In this document: piece after piece, positions 8,546-17,827 of the stretch
Layout of the letters: every line of letters starts with the position of its first letter
Position numbering within the stretch: the first letter of the stretch is position 1
Source: Comamonas sp. B21-038
GTDB taxonomy: Bacteria; Pseudomonadota; Gammaproteobacteria; Burkholderiales; Burkholderiaceae_C
Direction of reading: 5' to 3'
Assembly: GCF_022387135.1 (NCBI RefSeq)
Contig: NZ_CP092462.1
Span: 4,340,001-4,404,000, forward strand
DNA: 64,000 nucleotides
Notes under the pieces: model-generated
Database searches by the model: none
What the model saw: only the letters and a program-made list of their open reading frames with translations
What the model was told of the DNA's origin: nothing
Position numbers and translations under genes: made by a program

Positions 8546-10216
8546 TTACTTCATCGTCATCGTCGCGATATCGATGAACCAGCTTTGCGGCTGCACCACG
8601 TTGCCGACCTTGGCCGACATCGCGCGTGGGCCTACATCGTGGGCCACAAAGAGGAACGGCGACTCATCGACCACCAGGGTGTGCAGCTCGGCCAGGGCCT
8701 TGTCGCGCTCCTTGGCATCAAAGGTGGTGCGGGCCTTGTCCACCACTGCATCGACCTGCTTGTTGCTGTAGAAACCCCAGTTGTTGGACAGCGGCGGGAA
8801 GGACTTGGTGCTGACAAAGCGCACCATCGCAAAGAAGGGGTCCATCGTGGCGGCCGTCACATTGGTGGCGCTGGCCTTGTTGGCACCCGGGTCCTTCGCG
8901 CCCAGGCGCCAGCCGGAGAACAGCGTGTTCCACTCCACCACGTCGAACTCCACATCAAAGAAGCATTCCTTGAGGTTCTGCTGGATGAACTCGTTCATCG
9001 GCAGCGGCTGCATCTGGCCCGAGCCCGAGGCCGAAGTCTGGATCTTCACCTTGATAGGCTTGCTGGCGCTGTAGCCGGCCTGGGTCATCAGCGCCTGTGC
9101 GGCCTTCACGTCGTACTTGATCTGAAAGCTGGGGCTGCCGCGCCAGGGGTGGCCGGGCTCAAAGATGCCGGTGGCCGGCTCCATCTGGCCGTTCAAGAGC
9201 TGCTTCATGCTGGCGCGGTCCACACACAGGTTGGCGGCATGGCGCACGCGCTTGTCCAGCCAGGGCGAGCCTTCCACAAACGAGAACTGCCATGGCCAGA
9301 TGTGGGGCTGCAAGTTGGAGTAGACCTTGAAGCCGCGCGCCTTGATCGCATCGAGTGCATCGGGCGCCGGCGCCTCGATCCAGTCCACCTGGCCGCTCAT
9401 CAGCGCAGCGGTGCGCGAGTTGGCCTCGGGCAGTGGCAGCAGCACCACCTTGTCGATGGTCGGTGTGCGCTTGGGGTCCCAGTAGCTGGCGTTCTTCACC
9501 ATCTCGAAGCGCTCACGCGGCACCAGGCGCGCGCCCTTGAAGGGGCCGGTGCCCGAGGGGTCGGCGGCGAACGCCGTCCATGCGGCCTTGCTGCGCTCGG
9601 CCTTGCCGCTGACGGAGGCCGGCACTGCAGCCAGCTTCTTGGCCCAGTGCGCGGGCGAGGCCATGAACAGATTGCTCAGGTTGATCGGCAGGAAGGAGTC
9701 GGGCTCGGTGGTGGTCAGCTCCACCGTCAGGTCATCGATCTTCCTGGCGGACTTGAGCGTCGGCATGCGCGATGCCGTCACGCCCACCTGGGCCGGGTCA
9801 AACTGCTCGGCCTCCTTGTCCAGCACCTTGTTCACGTTCCAGACCACGGCATCGGCATTGAAGGCGCTGCCGTCGTGGAACTTGACCCCGGGGCGCAGCT
9901 TGAACAGCCACTTGGTCTTGTCCTTGGCATCCACCTCCCACGAGAGCGCCAGGCCCGGCACCAGTTCGCTGGGCTTGTCGGCCTTGCTCAGGTCCCACTG
10001 GGTCAGCGCGTCATACATCGGAATGCCGGTGAAACGGTTGCCTTCAAAACCCTGGTCCGGCTGGCCCGAGGTGCGCGGGATATCGCCCGCAGTCATCGCA
10101 ATGCGCAGCACCTTTTCCTGGGCCAGGGCAGCACCTGCGCCCAGCGCCAGGGTGACAGCCAGAGCCAGGCTTTTGAGCGCGGGACGGGAGACGGAGAAAC
10201 CGGAAGACGCTTGCAT
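8546..10216 (-). CDS. ABC transporter substrate-binding protein, family 5 (DppA-like)
   Basis: A periplasmic receptor of about 556 residues. The start at 10216 (MQASSGFSVSRPALKSLALA) has a good GGAAAGG ribosome site and gives a classical signal peptide ending ALAQ at about residue 33. The mature part has the family-5 motifs YDALTQWD, PGLALSWE and the FKLRPGVKFHDG segment. It is the promoter-proximal gene of a minus-strand operon running through two permeases, two ATPases and an amidase. A divergent carbamoyl hydrolase gene starts 162 bases away. Confidence 0.92.
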   Translation of the reverse strand: MQASSGFSVSRPALKSLALAVTLALGAGAALAQEKVLRIAMTAGDIPRTSGQPDQGFEGNRFTGIPMYDALTQWDLSKADKPSELVPGLALSWEVDAKDKTKWLFKLRPGVKFHDGSAFNADAVVWNVNKVLDKEAEQFDPAQVGVTASRMPTLKSARKIDDLTVELTTTEPDSFLPINLSNLFMASPAHWAKKLAAVPASVSGKAERSKAAWTAFAADPSGTGPFKGARLVPRERFEMVKNASYWDPKRTPTIDKVVLLPLPEANSRTAALMSGQVDWIEAPAPDALDAIKARGFKVYSNLQPHIWPWQFSFVEGSPWLDKRVRHAANLCVDRASMKQLLNGQMEPATGIFEPGHPWRGSPSFQIKYDVKAAQALMTQAGYSASKPIKVKIQTSASGSGQMQPLPMNEFIQQNLKECFFDVEFDVVEWNTLFSGWRLGAKDPGANKASATNVTAATMDPFFAMVRFVSTKSFPPLSNNWGFYSNKQVDAVVDKARTTFDAKERDKALAELHTLVVDESPFLFVAHDVGPRAMSAKVGNVVQPQSWFIDIATMTMK

Positions 10217-10378
10217 CACAGGACCTTTCCAAGAAGTGGGGGATGACAAGTCCAAAGCAAGCTGCGTGCCACATCACACATATCGTTTATCGATACAAGT
10301 GATTGATTCATCGATATTTTTGGCATGCTTTATGCGAACGCTCTGCGCATTGTTCGCCTCACTTTCAGGAGTAACCGC
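10217..10378. promoter_or_regulatory. divergent control region with TATCGAT repeats
   Basis: This is the shared promoter region of the ABC importer operon and the M20 hydrolase gene. It contains TATCGATA at 10288-10295, ATCGATAT at 10310-10317 and ATATCG at 10280-10285, in an AT-rich patch, plus a GCGAAC/GTTCGC inverted repeat at 10334-10357. These are plausible binding sites for the IclR-type regulator encoded just beyond the hydrolase. An SD (CAGGAG) lies 8 bases before the hydrolase ATG. Confidence 0.5.
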
Positions 10379-11635
10379 ATGACCCAGATAGACCGCCTGC
10401 GCATTGATGACAACCGCCTCTGGCAATCGCTGATGGCCCTCGCCCAGATAGGGGCCACGCCCAAAGGCGGCGTCTGCCGCATCGCCTTGACCGACGAGGA
10501 CAAAGCCGGCCGCGACCAGGTGGTGCAGTGGTTCCGCGATGCGGGCCTGCAGGTGCGCGTCGATGAAGTGGGCAATGTGTTTGGCCGCCGTCCCGGCACC
10601 GACCCGCAGGCGCGCGCCGTGGCCACCGGCAGCCATATCGACACCCAGCCCACCGGCGGCAAGTTCGATGGCAACTACGGCGTGCTCGCCGGGCTGGAGG
10701 TGATGCGCACGCTCAACAGCCACGGCATCCAGACCGTTGCGCCGCTGGAAGTGGCCTTCTGGATGAACGAGGAAGGCACGCGCTTCACGCCGGTGATGAT
10801 GGGCTCTGGTGCATTTGCGGGAATTTTTGGTGCAGACCACATCCGCTCGCAACAAGATGGTGCAGGCCTTACCGTCGGCGAGGAGCTGGCCCGCATCGGC
10901 TACCTGGGCGATGTGGCCTGTGGCGATGTACCCGGTGGCGCCTTTGCCGCCTACTTTGAAGCGCATATCGAGCAAGGCCCGGTGCTCGAAGCCTATGACA
11001 AGCCCATCGGCATCGTCAGCGGCGCGCTGGGCCAGCAGTGGTATGACGTGACCGTCACCGGCATGGACGCCCATGCCGGCCCCACGCCGATGAACCTGCG
11101 CCATGATGCGATGCTGGCTGCTGCCCGCATGGTCGATGCCGTCAACCGCATCGCGCTGGACCAGGCGCCGCACGGGCGCGGCACCGTCGGCCATCTGCAG
11201 GTGCTGCCCAACTCGCGCAATGTGATCCCCGGCCAGGTCAAGTTCAGCGTCGACTTCCGCAACCTCTCGCAGACCGGGCTGGATGCGATGGACGCCGCTA
11301 TGCGCACGGAGTTTGCGCGCCTCGCCGACCAGTGCCAGTGCCAGGTGGAGATCACGCAGGTGGTGCGCTTTGCGCCCTGCATCTTCCACCCCGGCTGCGT
11401 GGCCAGCGTGCGCGGCGCGGCCGACCGCCTGGGCTATGCGCACATGGAGGTCGTCAGCGGCGCCGGGCACGATGCCGTCTACGTCCACAGCGTGGCGCCC
11501 ACCGCGATGATCTTTGTGCCCTGCAAGGATGGCATCAGCCACAACGAGATCGAGGACGCCAAATCCGAGCACCTGGCCGCTGGCTGCAATGTGCTGCTGC
11601 ATGCGATGCTGGCGCATGCCGGGGTGGCCGCTTAA
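10379..11635 (+). CDS. Zn-dependent M20-family hydrolase (N-carbamoyl-amino-acid hydrolase / beta-ureidopropionase-like)
   Basis: A 418-residue metallo-amidohydrolase. The motifs are GSHIDTQPTGGKFDG with the His and Asp metal ligands, the catalytic Glu pair in MNEEGTRF, AHIEQGPVLE, the dimerisation-domain GMDAHAGPTPM and the C-terminal metal/substrate segment GAGHDAV, ending DGISHNEIE. The DTQPTGGK signature is closer to beta-ureidopropionases and L-carbamoylases than to allantoate amidohydrolase AllC, so N-carbamoyl-beta-alanine or an N-carbamoyl amino acid is the likely substrate. The start is set by SD CAGGAG upstream of MTQIDRLRID. Its stop overlaps the stop of the convergent IclR gene by two bases. 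Confidence 0.88.
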   Translation: MTQIDRLRIDDNRLWQSLMALAQIGATPKGGVCRIALTDEDKAGRDQVVQWFRDAGLQVRVDEVGNVFGRRPGTDPQARAVATGSHIDTQPTGGKFDGNYGVLAGLEVMRTLNSHGIQTVAPLEVAFWMNEEGTRFTPVMMGSGAFAGIFGADHIRSQQDGAGLTVGEELARIGYLGDVACGDVPGGAFAAYFEAHIEQGPVLEAYDKPIGIVSGALGQQWYDVTVTGMDAHAGPTPMNLRHDAMLAAARMVDAVNRIALDQAPHGRGTVGHLQVLPNSRNVIPGQVKFSVDFRNLSQTGLDAMDAAMRTEFARLADQCQCQVEITQVVRFAPCIFHPGCVASVRGAADRLGYAHMEVVSGAGHDAVYVHSVAPTAMIFVPCKDGISHNEIEDAKSEHLAAGCNVLLHAMLAHAGVAA

Positions 11636-12522
11636 TCGGCCGGCAATAGCTGGGACACCGCCCGCGCGCATTCGATCACCAGCGGCGCCAGCGCCTGCTG
11701 GGCATCAGCCATGTTCCAGCGGCTGGTGGGCGGCGCCAGGTGGATGGCGCCCACCACCACGCCGCGCGCATTGAACACGGGCGCGGCAATGCCCATGTCG
11801 CCCAGGAACAGCTCTTCGCAGTTGGTGGCATAGCCCGTCTGCTGGCACTGCGCCAGTTGCGCCATGACCGCATCCACCGTCGTCAACGTGGCGCGGGTGC
11901 GTGGCGGCATCGGCGCCTGCTGCAGCAGTGCCTGGGCCTGCGCGGCCGGCAGCTGGCTCAGGTAGGCGCGGCCGCAGCTGCTGGCATACAGCGGCACCTG
12001 GGTGCCCACCGGTGTCAGCACCGGGATGTGCTGGGTCGTCAGCACCTGGGCCAGGTAGACCATGTGCGTGCCCGCAGGCTCGGACAAGGTCGCCGTCTCA
12101 CCGCTTTGCCGCGCCAGCTGCGCCAGATAGGTGTGGGCGGCGCTGATCATCGGATGCGCATCCAGGTAGTTGAAGCCCAGCTCCACCACACGCGGCAGCA
12201 GCACAAAGCGCCGCGTGCTCGGATGCTTGCCGATATAGCCCAACGCCTGCAAGGTGTGCACCGAGCGCTGCGCCGAGGCCTTGGTCATGCCGGCGGCCTG
12301 CGCAATCTCGGCCAGGGTCATGCTGCGGTGCGCCGCACTGAAGGCGCGCAGCACCTGCAGACCCTTGGCCAGCGAGAGATTGAACAGGCTGTCGGATGCA
12401 GGCCCAGACAAAGCCGCCACCGGTGGGTGTGCCGGTGGCGTGCCTGGGGATGTGCGGGGGGCTGCAGCGTCGGCTGACGCTGCGGTGTCCGAAGACCGGC
12501 GGTGGGCGGTGCTGGTGCGCAT
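11632..12522 (-). CDS. IclR-family transcriptional regulator
   Basis: About 296 residues. After a disordered Ala/Pro/Ser-rich N-terminal tail comes the winged helix (LAKGLQVLRAFSA to TRRFVLLPRVVELG) with recognition-helix segment MTKASAQRSVHTLQALGYIG, then the IclR effector domain with LYASSCGRAYLSQL and TNCEELFLGDMGIAAPVF. The tail makes the exact start uncertain; the ATG at 12522 (MRTSTAHRR) is chosen. It is placed between the carbamoyl hydrolase and the semialdehyde dehydrogenase and is the obvious candidate regulator of this catabolic region. Confidence 0.88.
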   Translation of the reverse strand: MRTSTAHRRSSDTAASADAAAPRTSPGTPPAHPPVAALSGPASDSLFNLSLAKGLQVLRAFSAAHRSMTLAEIAQAAGMTKASAQRSVHTLQALGYIGKHPSTRRFVLLPRVVELGFNYLDAHPMISAAHTYLAQLARQSGETATLSEPAGTHMVYLAQVLTTQHIPVLTPVGTQVPLYASSCGRAYLSQLPAAQAQALLQQAPMPPRTRATLTTVDAVMAQLAQCQQTGYATNCEELFLGDMGIAAPVFNARGVVVGAIHLAPPTSRWNMADAQQALAPLVIECARAVSQLLPAD

Positions 12523-12611
12523 GGTGCAAGGGCGGGAGGCAATGCCTTGGCCTTCGCAAGAAACGCACCAACTTGCAGCCGGGCCCATTGCGGGGCGGCT
12601 GCAGCAAGGTC

Positions 12612-14129
12612 TTAGCGGCTGCTGGGGAAGCTGAACACCGCACCGTCACGCACACCGGCGCTGGGCCAGCGCTGGGTGATGGTCTTGCGCTTGGTGTAGA
12701 AGCGCACGGCATCGGGCCCGTAGGCGTGCAGGTCACCAAACAGGCTGCGCTTCCAGCCGCCGAACGAGTGGTAGGCCACAGGCACAGGCAGTGGCACATT
12801 GATGCCGACCATACCGACCAGAATGTGGTCGCTGAAGTAGCGCGCTGCTTCGCCATCGCGGGTGAAGATGCAGGTGCCGTTGCCGTACTCGTGCGCGTTG
12901 ATCAGGTCCATCGCCTCCTGCAAGGTCTTGACCCGCACAATGCCCAGCACCGGGCCAAAGATCTCTTCCTGGTAGATCTTCATGCCAGGGCGCACGTTGT
13001 CGAACAGGCAGGGGCCGAGGAAGTAGCCGTCCTCATGGCCGGCCACCTGCAGGCTGCGGCCGTCGATCAGCAGCTTGGCGCCCTCTTCCACACCGCTGTC
13101 CACATAAGCCTTGACCTTCTCGAAATGCGGCTTGGTGATCAGCGGACCCATGTCGTTGCTGTTGTCGGTGCCCGGGCCCACCTTCATCTTGGCGATCTCG
13201 GCGCTCAGGCCGGCAATCATCTGGTCAGCCACCTCGTCGCCCACGGCCACCACCAGCGGCACGGCCATGCAGCGCTCACCGCAGCTGCCGTAGGCGGCGC
13301 CCATCATCGCGGTCACCGCGTTGCTGATGTCGGCATCAGGCATCACCACCGCATGGTTCTTGGCACCGCCCAGTGCCTGCACGCGCTTGCCGCTCTTGCA
13401 GCCTTCGCCATAGATGTACTCGGCGATCGGGGTCGATCCGACAAAGCTCACGGCCTTGACGCGCGGGTCATGCAGCAGGGTGTCGACCGCTTCCTTGTCG
13501 CCGTTGACGACGTTGAGCACGCCCGGTGGCAGGCCCGCTTCTTGCGCCAGCTGGGCAATGAAGAGCGCGCTGGTCGGGTCGCGCTCGGAGGGCTTGAGCA
13601 CAAAGGTATTGCCGCAGGCCACGGCCATGGGCCACATCCACAAGGGCACCATCGCGGGGAAGTTGAAGGGCGTGATGCCGGCCGTCACGCCCAATGCCTG
13701 GAACTCGCTCCAGCTGTCGATGTTGGGCCCCACATTGCGGCTGTGCTCGCCCTTGAGCAGCTCCGGCGCGTAGCTGGCGAACTCGACGTTCTCGATACCG
13801 CGTTGCAGCTCGCCATGCGCATCGGCCAGCACCTTGCCGTGCTCGGCGGTGATCATCGCGGCGATCTTGTCGGCGTTCTGCTCCAGCAGCACCTTGAGCT
13901 GGCCCATGATGCGCGCGCGCTTGAGCGGCGGCGTATTGCGCCAGGCGGGGAAGGCCTTTTCGCCAGAGGCAATCGCGGCCTCCACCGTGGCCTTGCTGGC
14001 CAGCTCCACGCTCACGGTCGATTGGCCCGTTGCCGGGTTGAACACCGGCTGCGTGCGGCCGCCATCGTGCACGATCTTGCCGTCGATCAAATGGCCTACG
14101 GTGGCCGTCACATTCTTGTCGTGGTTCAT
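12612..14129 (-). CDS. mmsA: CoA-acylating methylmalonate/malonate-semialdehyde dehydrogenase (MmsA)
   Basis: A 505-residue aldehyde dehydrogenase. It oxidises malonic or methylmalonic semialdehyde to acetyl- or propionyl-CoA with NAD and CoA. Family marks are GHLIDGKIVHDGG at the start, FNFPAMVPLWMWPMA, the NAD site FVGSTPIAEYIY, and the nucleophile Cys in GERCMAVPL, which sets MmsA apart from ordinary ALDHs. The start at MNHDKNVTATVG follows an AGAGAGA ribosome site. The aminotransferase gene upstream on the same strand would make the semialdehyde from beta-alanine. Confidence 0.92.
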   Translation of the reverse strand: MNHDKNVTATVGHLIDGKIVHDGGRTQPVFNPATGQSTVSVELASKATVEAAIASGEKAFPAWRNTPPLKRARIMGQLKVLLEQNADKIAAMITAEHGKVLADAHGELQRGIENVEFASYAPELLKGEHSRNVGPNIDSWSEFQALGVTAGITPFNFPAMVPLWMWPMAVACGNTFVLKPSERDPTSALFIAQLAQEAGLPPGVLNVVNGDKEAVDTLLHDPRVKAVSFVGSTPIAEYIYGEGCKSGKRVQALGGAKNHAVVMPDADISNAVTAMMGAAYGSCGERCMAVPLVVAVGDEVADQMIAGLSAEIAKMKVGPGTDNSNDMGPLITKPHFEKVKAYVDSGVEEGAKLLIDGRSLQVAGHEDGYFLGPCLFDNVRPGMKIYQEEIFGPVLGIVRVKTLQEAMDLINAHEYGNGTCIFTRDGEAARYFSDHILVGMVGINVPLPVPVAYHSFGGWKRSLFGDLHAYGPDAVRFYTKRKTITQRWPSAGVRDGAVFSFPSSR

Positions 14130-14175
14130 GTCAGTCTCTCTTGGGTTCCATTCAAAAACAGCACCGGCGCCACGA

Positions 14176-14337
14176 GGGGCCCTTTGCAAAACTCCCTGCC
14201 TTGGTCTGAACACGGACTCGGGCGATCCGCTGCGTTGTCTTCCTTGTCAATAGCTCGCTATTGACTGCGAAAGACGCCTTGCGTCTCATCCCCGATCCGC
14301 GTCCATCCCATTGGGCGAGGGTTCTGCAAAGGGCCCC
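14176..14337. repeat. 162-bp imperfect palindromic intergenic element
   Basis: The ends are a perfect 13-bp inverted repeat, GGGGCCCTTTGCA at 14176-14188 and TGCAAAGGGCCCC at 14325-14337. The centre holds a second perfect hairpin, GTCAATAGC-TC-GCTATTGAC. Between them the arms pair imperfectly, so the whole element can fold on itself. It lies between the mmsA and aminotransferase genes and has no coding sequence. It resembles the mobile or structural palindromic repeats scattered between genes in Comamonadaceae; only one copy is in this window. Confidence 0.6.
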
Positions 14338-14372
14338 ATATGACGCCAGATAGCAAATAGCTCTTACGGGTG

Positions 14373-15734
14373 TCAGTTGGTCTCAGCCAGCGCGTCACCC
14401 AGCGCGTTGATCAGGCGGTCGATCTCGGCCTTCTCGCTGATGAAGGGCGGCGCCAGCTGGATGGTGTCGCCACCATAGCGCACGTAGAAGCCTTTTTCCC
14501 AGCACTTCATCGCGATCTCATAAGGGCGCTTGGCGGGCTCGCCGGGCAGCGCGGCAATGGTGAAGCCTGCGGCCAGACCGTAGTTGCGGATGTCGGCCAC
14601 ATGCTTGGCGCCCTTGAGGCTGTGCACGGCGTTTTCAAAGTAAGGTGCCAGCGCCTTCACGCGGCCGGGCATGTCTTCCTTCTCCAGAATGTCCATCACC
14701 GCCAGGCCTGCCGCGCAAGCGACGGGGTGGGCCGAGTAGGTGTAGCCATGGGCAAACTCCAGCATGTACTCGGGGCCGCCTGCGGCCATGAAGGTGTCGT
14801 AGATCTCTTTCGTCACCACGCAGCCGCCGAGCGGCTGGGCGCCATTGGTCACCTGCTTGGCAAAGTTCATGATGTCGGGCACCACGCCAAAGGCTTCGGC
14901 ACCGGTCCAGGCACCGCAGCGGCCAAAGCCGGTGATGACCTCATCAAAAATCAGCAGAATGCCGTTTTGCGTGCAGATTTCGCGGATGCGTTCCAGGTAA
15001 CCCTTGGGCGGGATCACCACACCGGCCGAGCCCGAGAACGGCTCGACGATCACTGCGGCGATGTTGCTGGCGTCGTGCAGCGCGATCACATCGAGCAGCT
15101 TATCGGCCAGCGCGCGGCCGCCTTCATCGGACATGCCCTTCTGGAAGGTGCCGGCCGGTGGCTGGGTGTGCGGCAGGTGGTCGGCCACAATGCCCTGGCC
15201 AAACATCTTGCGGTTGCCGGCAATGCCGCCCACCGAGATGCCGCCGTAGTTCACGCCGTGGTAGCCCTTCTCGCGGCCCACCAGCACCGTCTTGCCGGCC
15301 TGGCCCTTGAGGCGCCAGTAGGCGCGCACCATCTTCAGCGAGGTGTCGGCCGCTTCGGAGCCCGAGCCGGTGAAGAACACATGGTCCAGACCTGCGGGCG
15401 TGTGTTCCTTGATCTTGTTGGCCAGCGCAAACGAGGCAGGGTGGCCAAACTGAAAAGCCGGTGCGTAATCGAGCTGCAACGCCGCCTTGCCAATCGCCTC
15501 GGCCACTTCCTTGCGGCCATGGCCAATGCCCGAGCACCACAGGCCCGAGAGGCCGTCAAAAATCTTGCGGCCATCGGCATCGGTGTAGTAGGCGCCCTGG
15601 CCGCTGACGATCATGCGGGGCTGCGCCTTGAAGTTGCGGTTGCCGGTGAAGGGCATCCAGTGCGCGTCCAGCCAGGCTGCATCGGTGCGCAGCGTGGTGC
15701 CTGCGTTTTGGTCGTCGATCTGCACAAAGCTCAT
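14373..15734 (-). CDS. omega-amino acid:pyruvate (beta-alanine:pyruvate) aminotransferase
   Basis: A class III PLP aminotransferase of 453 residues, transferring the amino group of beta-alanine (or another omega-amino acid) to pyruvate to give malonic semialdehyde. Marks are LDAHWMPFTGNRNFK near the start, FTGSGSEAADT, IFDEVITGFGRCG, and the PLP-lysine segment FAKQVTNGAQPLGG. The start MSFVQIDDQN follows a strong AAGGAG. It is upstream of mmsA on the same strand, and the two enzymes form a two-step beta-alanine route to acetyl-CoA. A palindromic element separates them, so co-transcription is uncertain. Confidence 0.9.
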   Translation of the reverse strand: MSFVQIDDQNAGTTLRTDAAWLDAHWMPFTGNRNFKAQPRMIVSGQGAYYTDADGRKIFDGLSGLWCSGIGHGRKEVAEAIGKAALQLDYAPAFQFGHPASFALANKIKEHTPAGLDHVFFTGSGSEAADTSLKMVRAYWRLKGQAGKTVLVGREKGYHGVNYGGISVGGIAGNRKMFGQGIVADHLPHTQPPAGTFQKGMSDEGGRALADKLLDVIALHDASNIAAVIVEPFSGSAGVVIPPKGYLERIREICTQNGILLIFDEVITGFGRCGAWTGAEAFGVVPDIMNFAKQVTNGAQPLGGCVVTKEIYDTFMAAGGPEYMLEFAHGYTYSAHPVACAAGLAVMDILEKEDMPGRVKALAPYFENAVHSLKGAKHVADIRNYGLAAGFTIAALPGEPAKRPYEIAMKCWEKGFYVRYGGDTIQLAPPFISEKAEIDRLINALGDALAETN

Positions 15735-16047
15735 GGTTTTCTCCTTGGAACGGCCGCGTTCCATTTTTCCAGTGTTGATAGGCGATTGTGGGCCGGTTCT
15801 TTTCTTATTCAAATATTGACATATCAAAGCTCACTTGCGGAATTTAGCAAGTAAAGCCGGTGACGCATCCGCGCAAGACGCGCCGCTCCTCCCGCCCCCT
15901 ATGCGGAGCCCTTCTGTCTGAAAAACGCTACTGAATAGATAGCTTCGAATGCAGACACAGAGCCTGTTTACACGCTGTTTCACGCTTCATCCCGGCGTCA
16001 CACAGCCCGGCTATCGTGGCGGTTTTTCTGCCATTGCTACCACCGCC

Positions 16048-17655
16048 ATGACCTCCCACGATCCCACTGCGCGCCGCCGCTTTCTGCTCTCTTCCACCGC
16101 CATCGCCGGCACCGGTCTGCTGCCCGGCATCCTGCGCGCGCAAACGGCGCCTGCGGCCATCACGCAGGATGCGGCGCGGCCCCTGCTGCTGTCGGGCCTG
16201 CAAAGCGGCGATGTGCTGGCCCACAGTGCCATCGTCTGGGCCCGGGCCAGCCGCGAGGCGCGCATGCGGGTGGAATGGTCCACCACCAGCCACTTCGCCC
16301 AAAGCACGCTGGTGCGCGGCCCCGACCTGCTGCCCGATACCGATGGCACTGGCCGTGTCGAGCTGCAGGGCCTGCCCGCCGGGCAGGACATCTTCTACCG
16401 CGTGGTGCTCGATGACCTGGCCAGCAGCAACACCCGCAGCCCGGCAGTGCTGGGGCATTTCCGCACCCCGCTGGCCAGCCAGGGCCCAGCCACCCGCCCT
16501 TTCCGCCTGGTGTGGAGCGGCGACACCGCCGGCCAGGGCTACGGCATCAACGAGGGCATCGGCGGCATGCGTATCTATGACGAGATGCGCAAGACCAACC
16601 CCGATGTCTTTCTGCACAGCGGCGACACCATCTACGCCGACGGCCCCATCCCCGAGACCATCGCGCTGCCCGATGGCAGCACCTGGAAGAACTTGGTCAC
16701 GCCCCAGGTTGCCAAGGTGGCCGAAACGCTCGACGAGTACCGGGGCCGCTACCGCTACAACCTGATGGACCAGAACGTGCGCGCGCTGGGCAGCGAGGTC
16801 GCGCAGATCTGGCAGTGGGATGACCATGAGGTCACCAACAACTACTCGGACAGCAAGAGCGTGGCCAACGACAAGCGCTATTCCGAAAAGAATGTGCAGC
16901 TGCTCACCGCCCGGGGCCGCCGCGCGTTTATGGAATACGCACCGATGCGCCCCTTTGGCGCGGCCGAGCAGCAGCGCGTCTACCGCCACCTGCCGCAGGG
17001 CCCGCTGGCCGATATCTTTGTGCTGGACATGCGCAGCTACCGGGGCCCCAACAGCCACAACCTGCAGGCGGTGGAAAGCACCGATACCGACTTCCTCGGC
17101 CGCCCCCAGCTGGACTGGCTGCTCGCCGGGCTCAAGGCCAGCACTGCCACCTGGAAGCTGATTGCCGCCGACATGCCGATCGGCCTGTTCGTGCCCGACG
17201 GCAAGGACGCCGAAGGCCGCGACCAGTGGGAAGCCATTGCCAACGGTGAGCACGGCGTGCCCAAGGGGCGCGAGCTGGAGATGGCGCGGCTGTTGAAGGG
17301 CATCAAGGATGCGGGCATCCGCAACGTCGTCTGGCTCACCGCCGACGTGCACTACACCGCCGCCCACCACTACAGCCCCGAGCGCGCGCAGTTCAAAGAC
17401 TTTGCGCCGTTCTGGGAATTCGTCTCCGGCCCCCTCAATGCCGGTGGCTTCGGGCCCAACGAGGCGGACCAGACCTTTGGTCTGGATGTTGTCTTCCACA
17501 AGGCGCCGCCGAAGGCCAACTCCGCCCCCAGCGAGGGCTACCAGTTCTTTGGCCAGCTCGACATCCACCACCAGAGCCGCGCGCTGACCGTGGTCCTCAA
17601 GGACCTGAACGGCGCCGCGCTCTACACCAAGACGCTGGAGCCGCAGCAGGCCTGA
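16048..17655 (+). CDS. phoD: Tat-exported alkaline phosphatase D (PhoD family)
   Basis: A 535-residue phosphodiesterase/phosphomonoesterase exported folded through Tat. The signal ARRRFLLSSTAIAGTG lies near residues 9-25. The mature part has the PhoD N-terminal domain (SGLQSGDVLAHSAIVWARA), then the metallophosphatase core with HSGDTIYADGP, WDDHEVTNNY and TADVHYT. The start at MTSHDPTARRR is preferred because a start at 15949 would put over 30 unneeded residues before the Tat motif. It is monocistronic, with a terminator downstream. I saw no convincing Pho box. Confidence 0.9.
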   Translation: MTSHDPTARRRFLLSSTAIAGTGLLPGILRAQTAPAAITQDAARPLLLSGLQSGDVLAHSAIVWARASREARMRVEWSTTSHFAQSTLVRGPDLLPDTDGTGRVELQGLPAGQDIFYRVVLDDLASSNTRSPAVLGHFRTPLASQGPATRPFRLVWSGDTAGQGYGINEGIGGMRIYDEMRKTNPDVFLHSGDTIYADGPIPETIALPDGSTWKNLVTPQVAKVAETLDEYRGRYRYNLMDQNVRALGSEVAQIWQWDDHEVTNNYSDSKSVANDKRYSEKNVQLLTARGRRAFMEYAPMRPFGAAEQQRVYRHLPQGPLADIFVLDMRSYRGPNSHNLQAVESTDTDFLGRPQLDWLLAGLKASTATWKLIAADMPIGLFVPDGKDAEGRDQWEAIANGEHGVPKGRELEMARLLKGIKDAGIRNVVWLTADVHYTAAHHYSPERAQFKDFAPFWEFVSGPLNAGGFGPNEADQTFGLDVVFHKAPPKANSAPSEGYQFFGQLDIHHQSRALTVVLKDLNGAALYTKTLEPQQA

Positions 17656-17692
17656 GCGAAGGGCAGGCACGCCAGCCAGGCCCAGATACAGA

Positions 17693-17723
17693 AGCCGCAG
17701 ACGCCATGGGTGCTGCGGCTTTT
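17693..17723 (+). terminator. rho-independent terminator after phoD
   Basis: The stem AGCCGCAG / CTGCGGCT (17693-17700 and 17713-17720) is followed by a short T run. It lies 38 bases after the phoD stop. Confidence 0.6.
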
Positions 17724-17827
17724 GACAAGGGCCACACCGGCCGAAGCGCGCCCCCCCGGGCCACGGTGGGCAAAGGCGCCGTTGGGGCGCATACTGCGCG
17801 CTGGAGTCCATCTTTGGAGCAAGCCCC

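Noticed and set aside
7721-10246. 841-codon open frame on the plus strand
   Set aside because: Opposite to the DppB-like and binding-protein genes; no family features, so a shadow frame.
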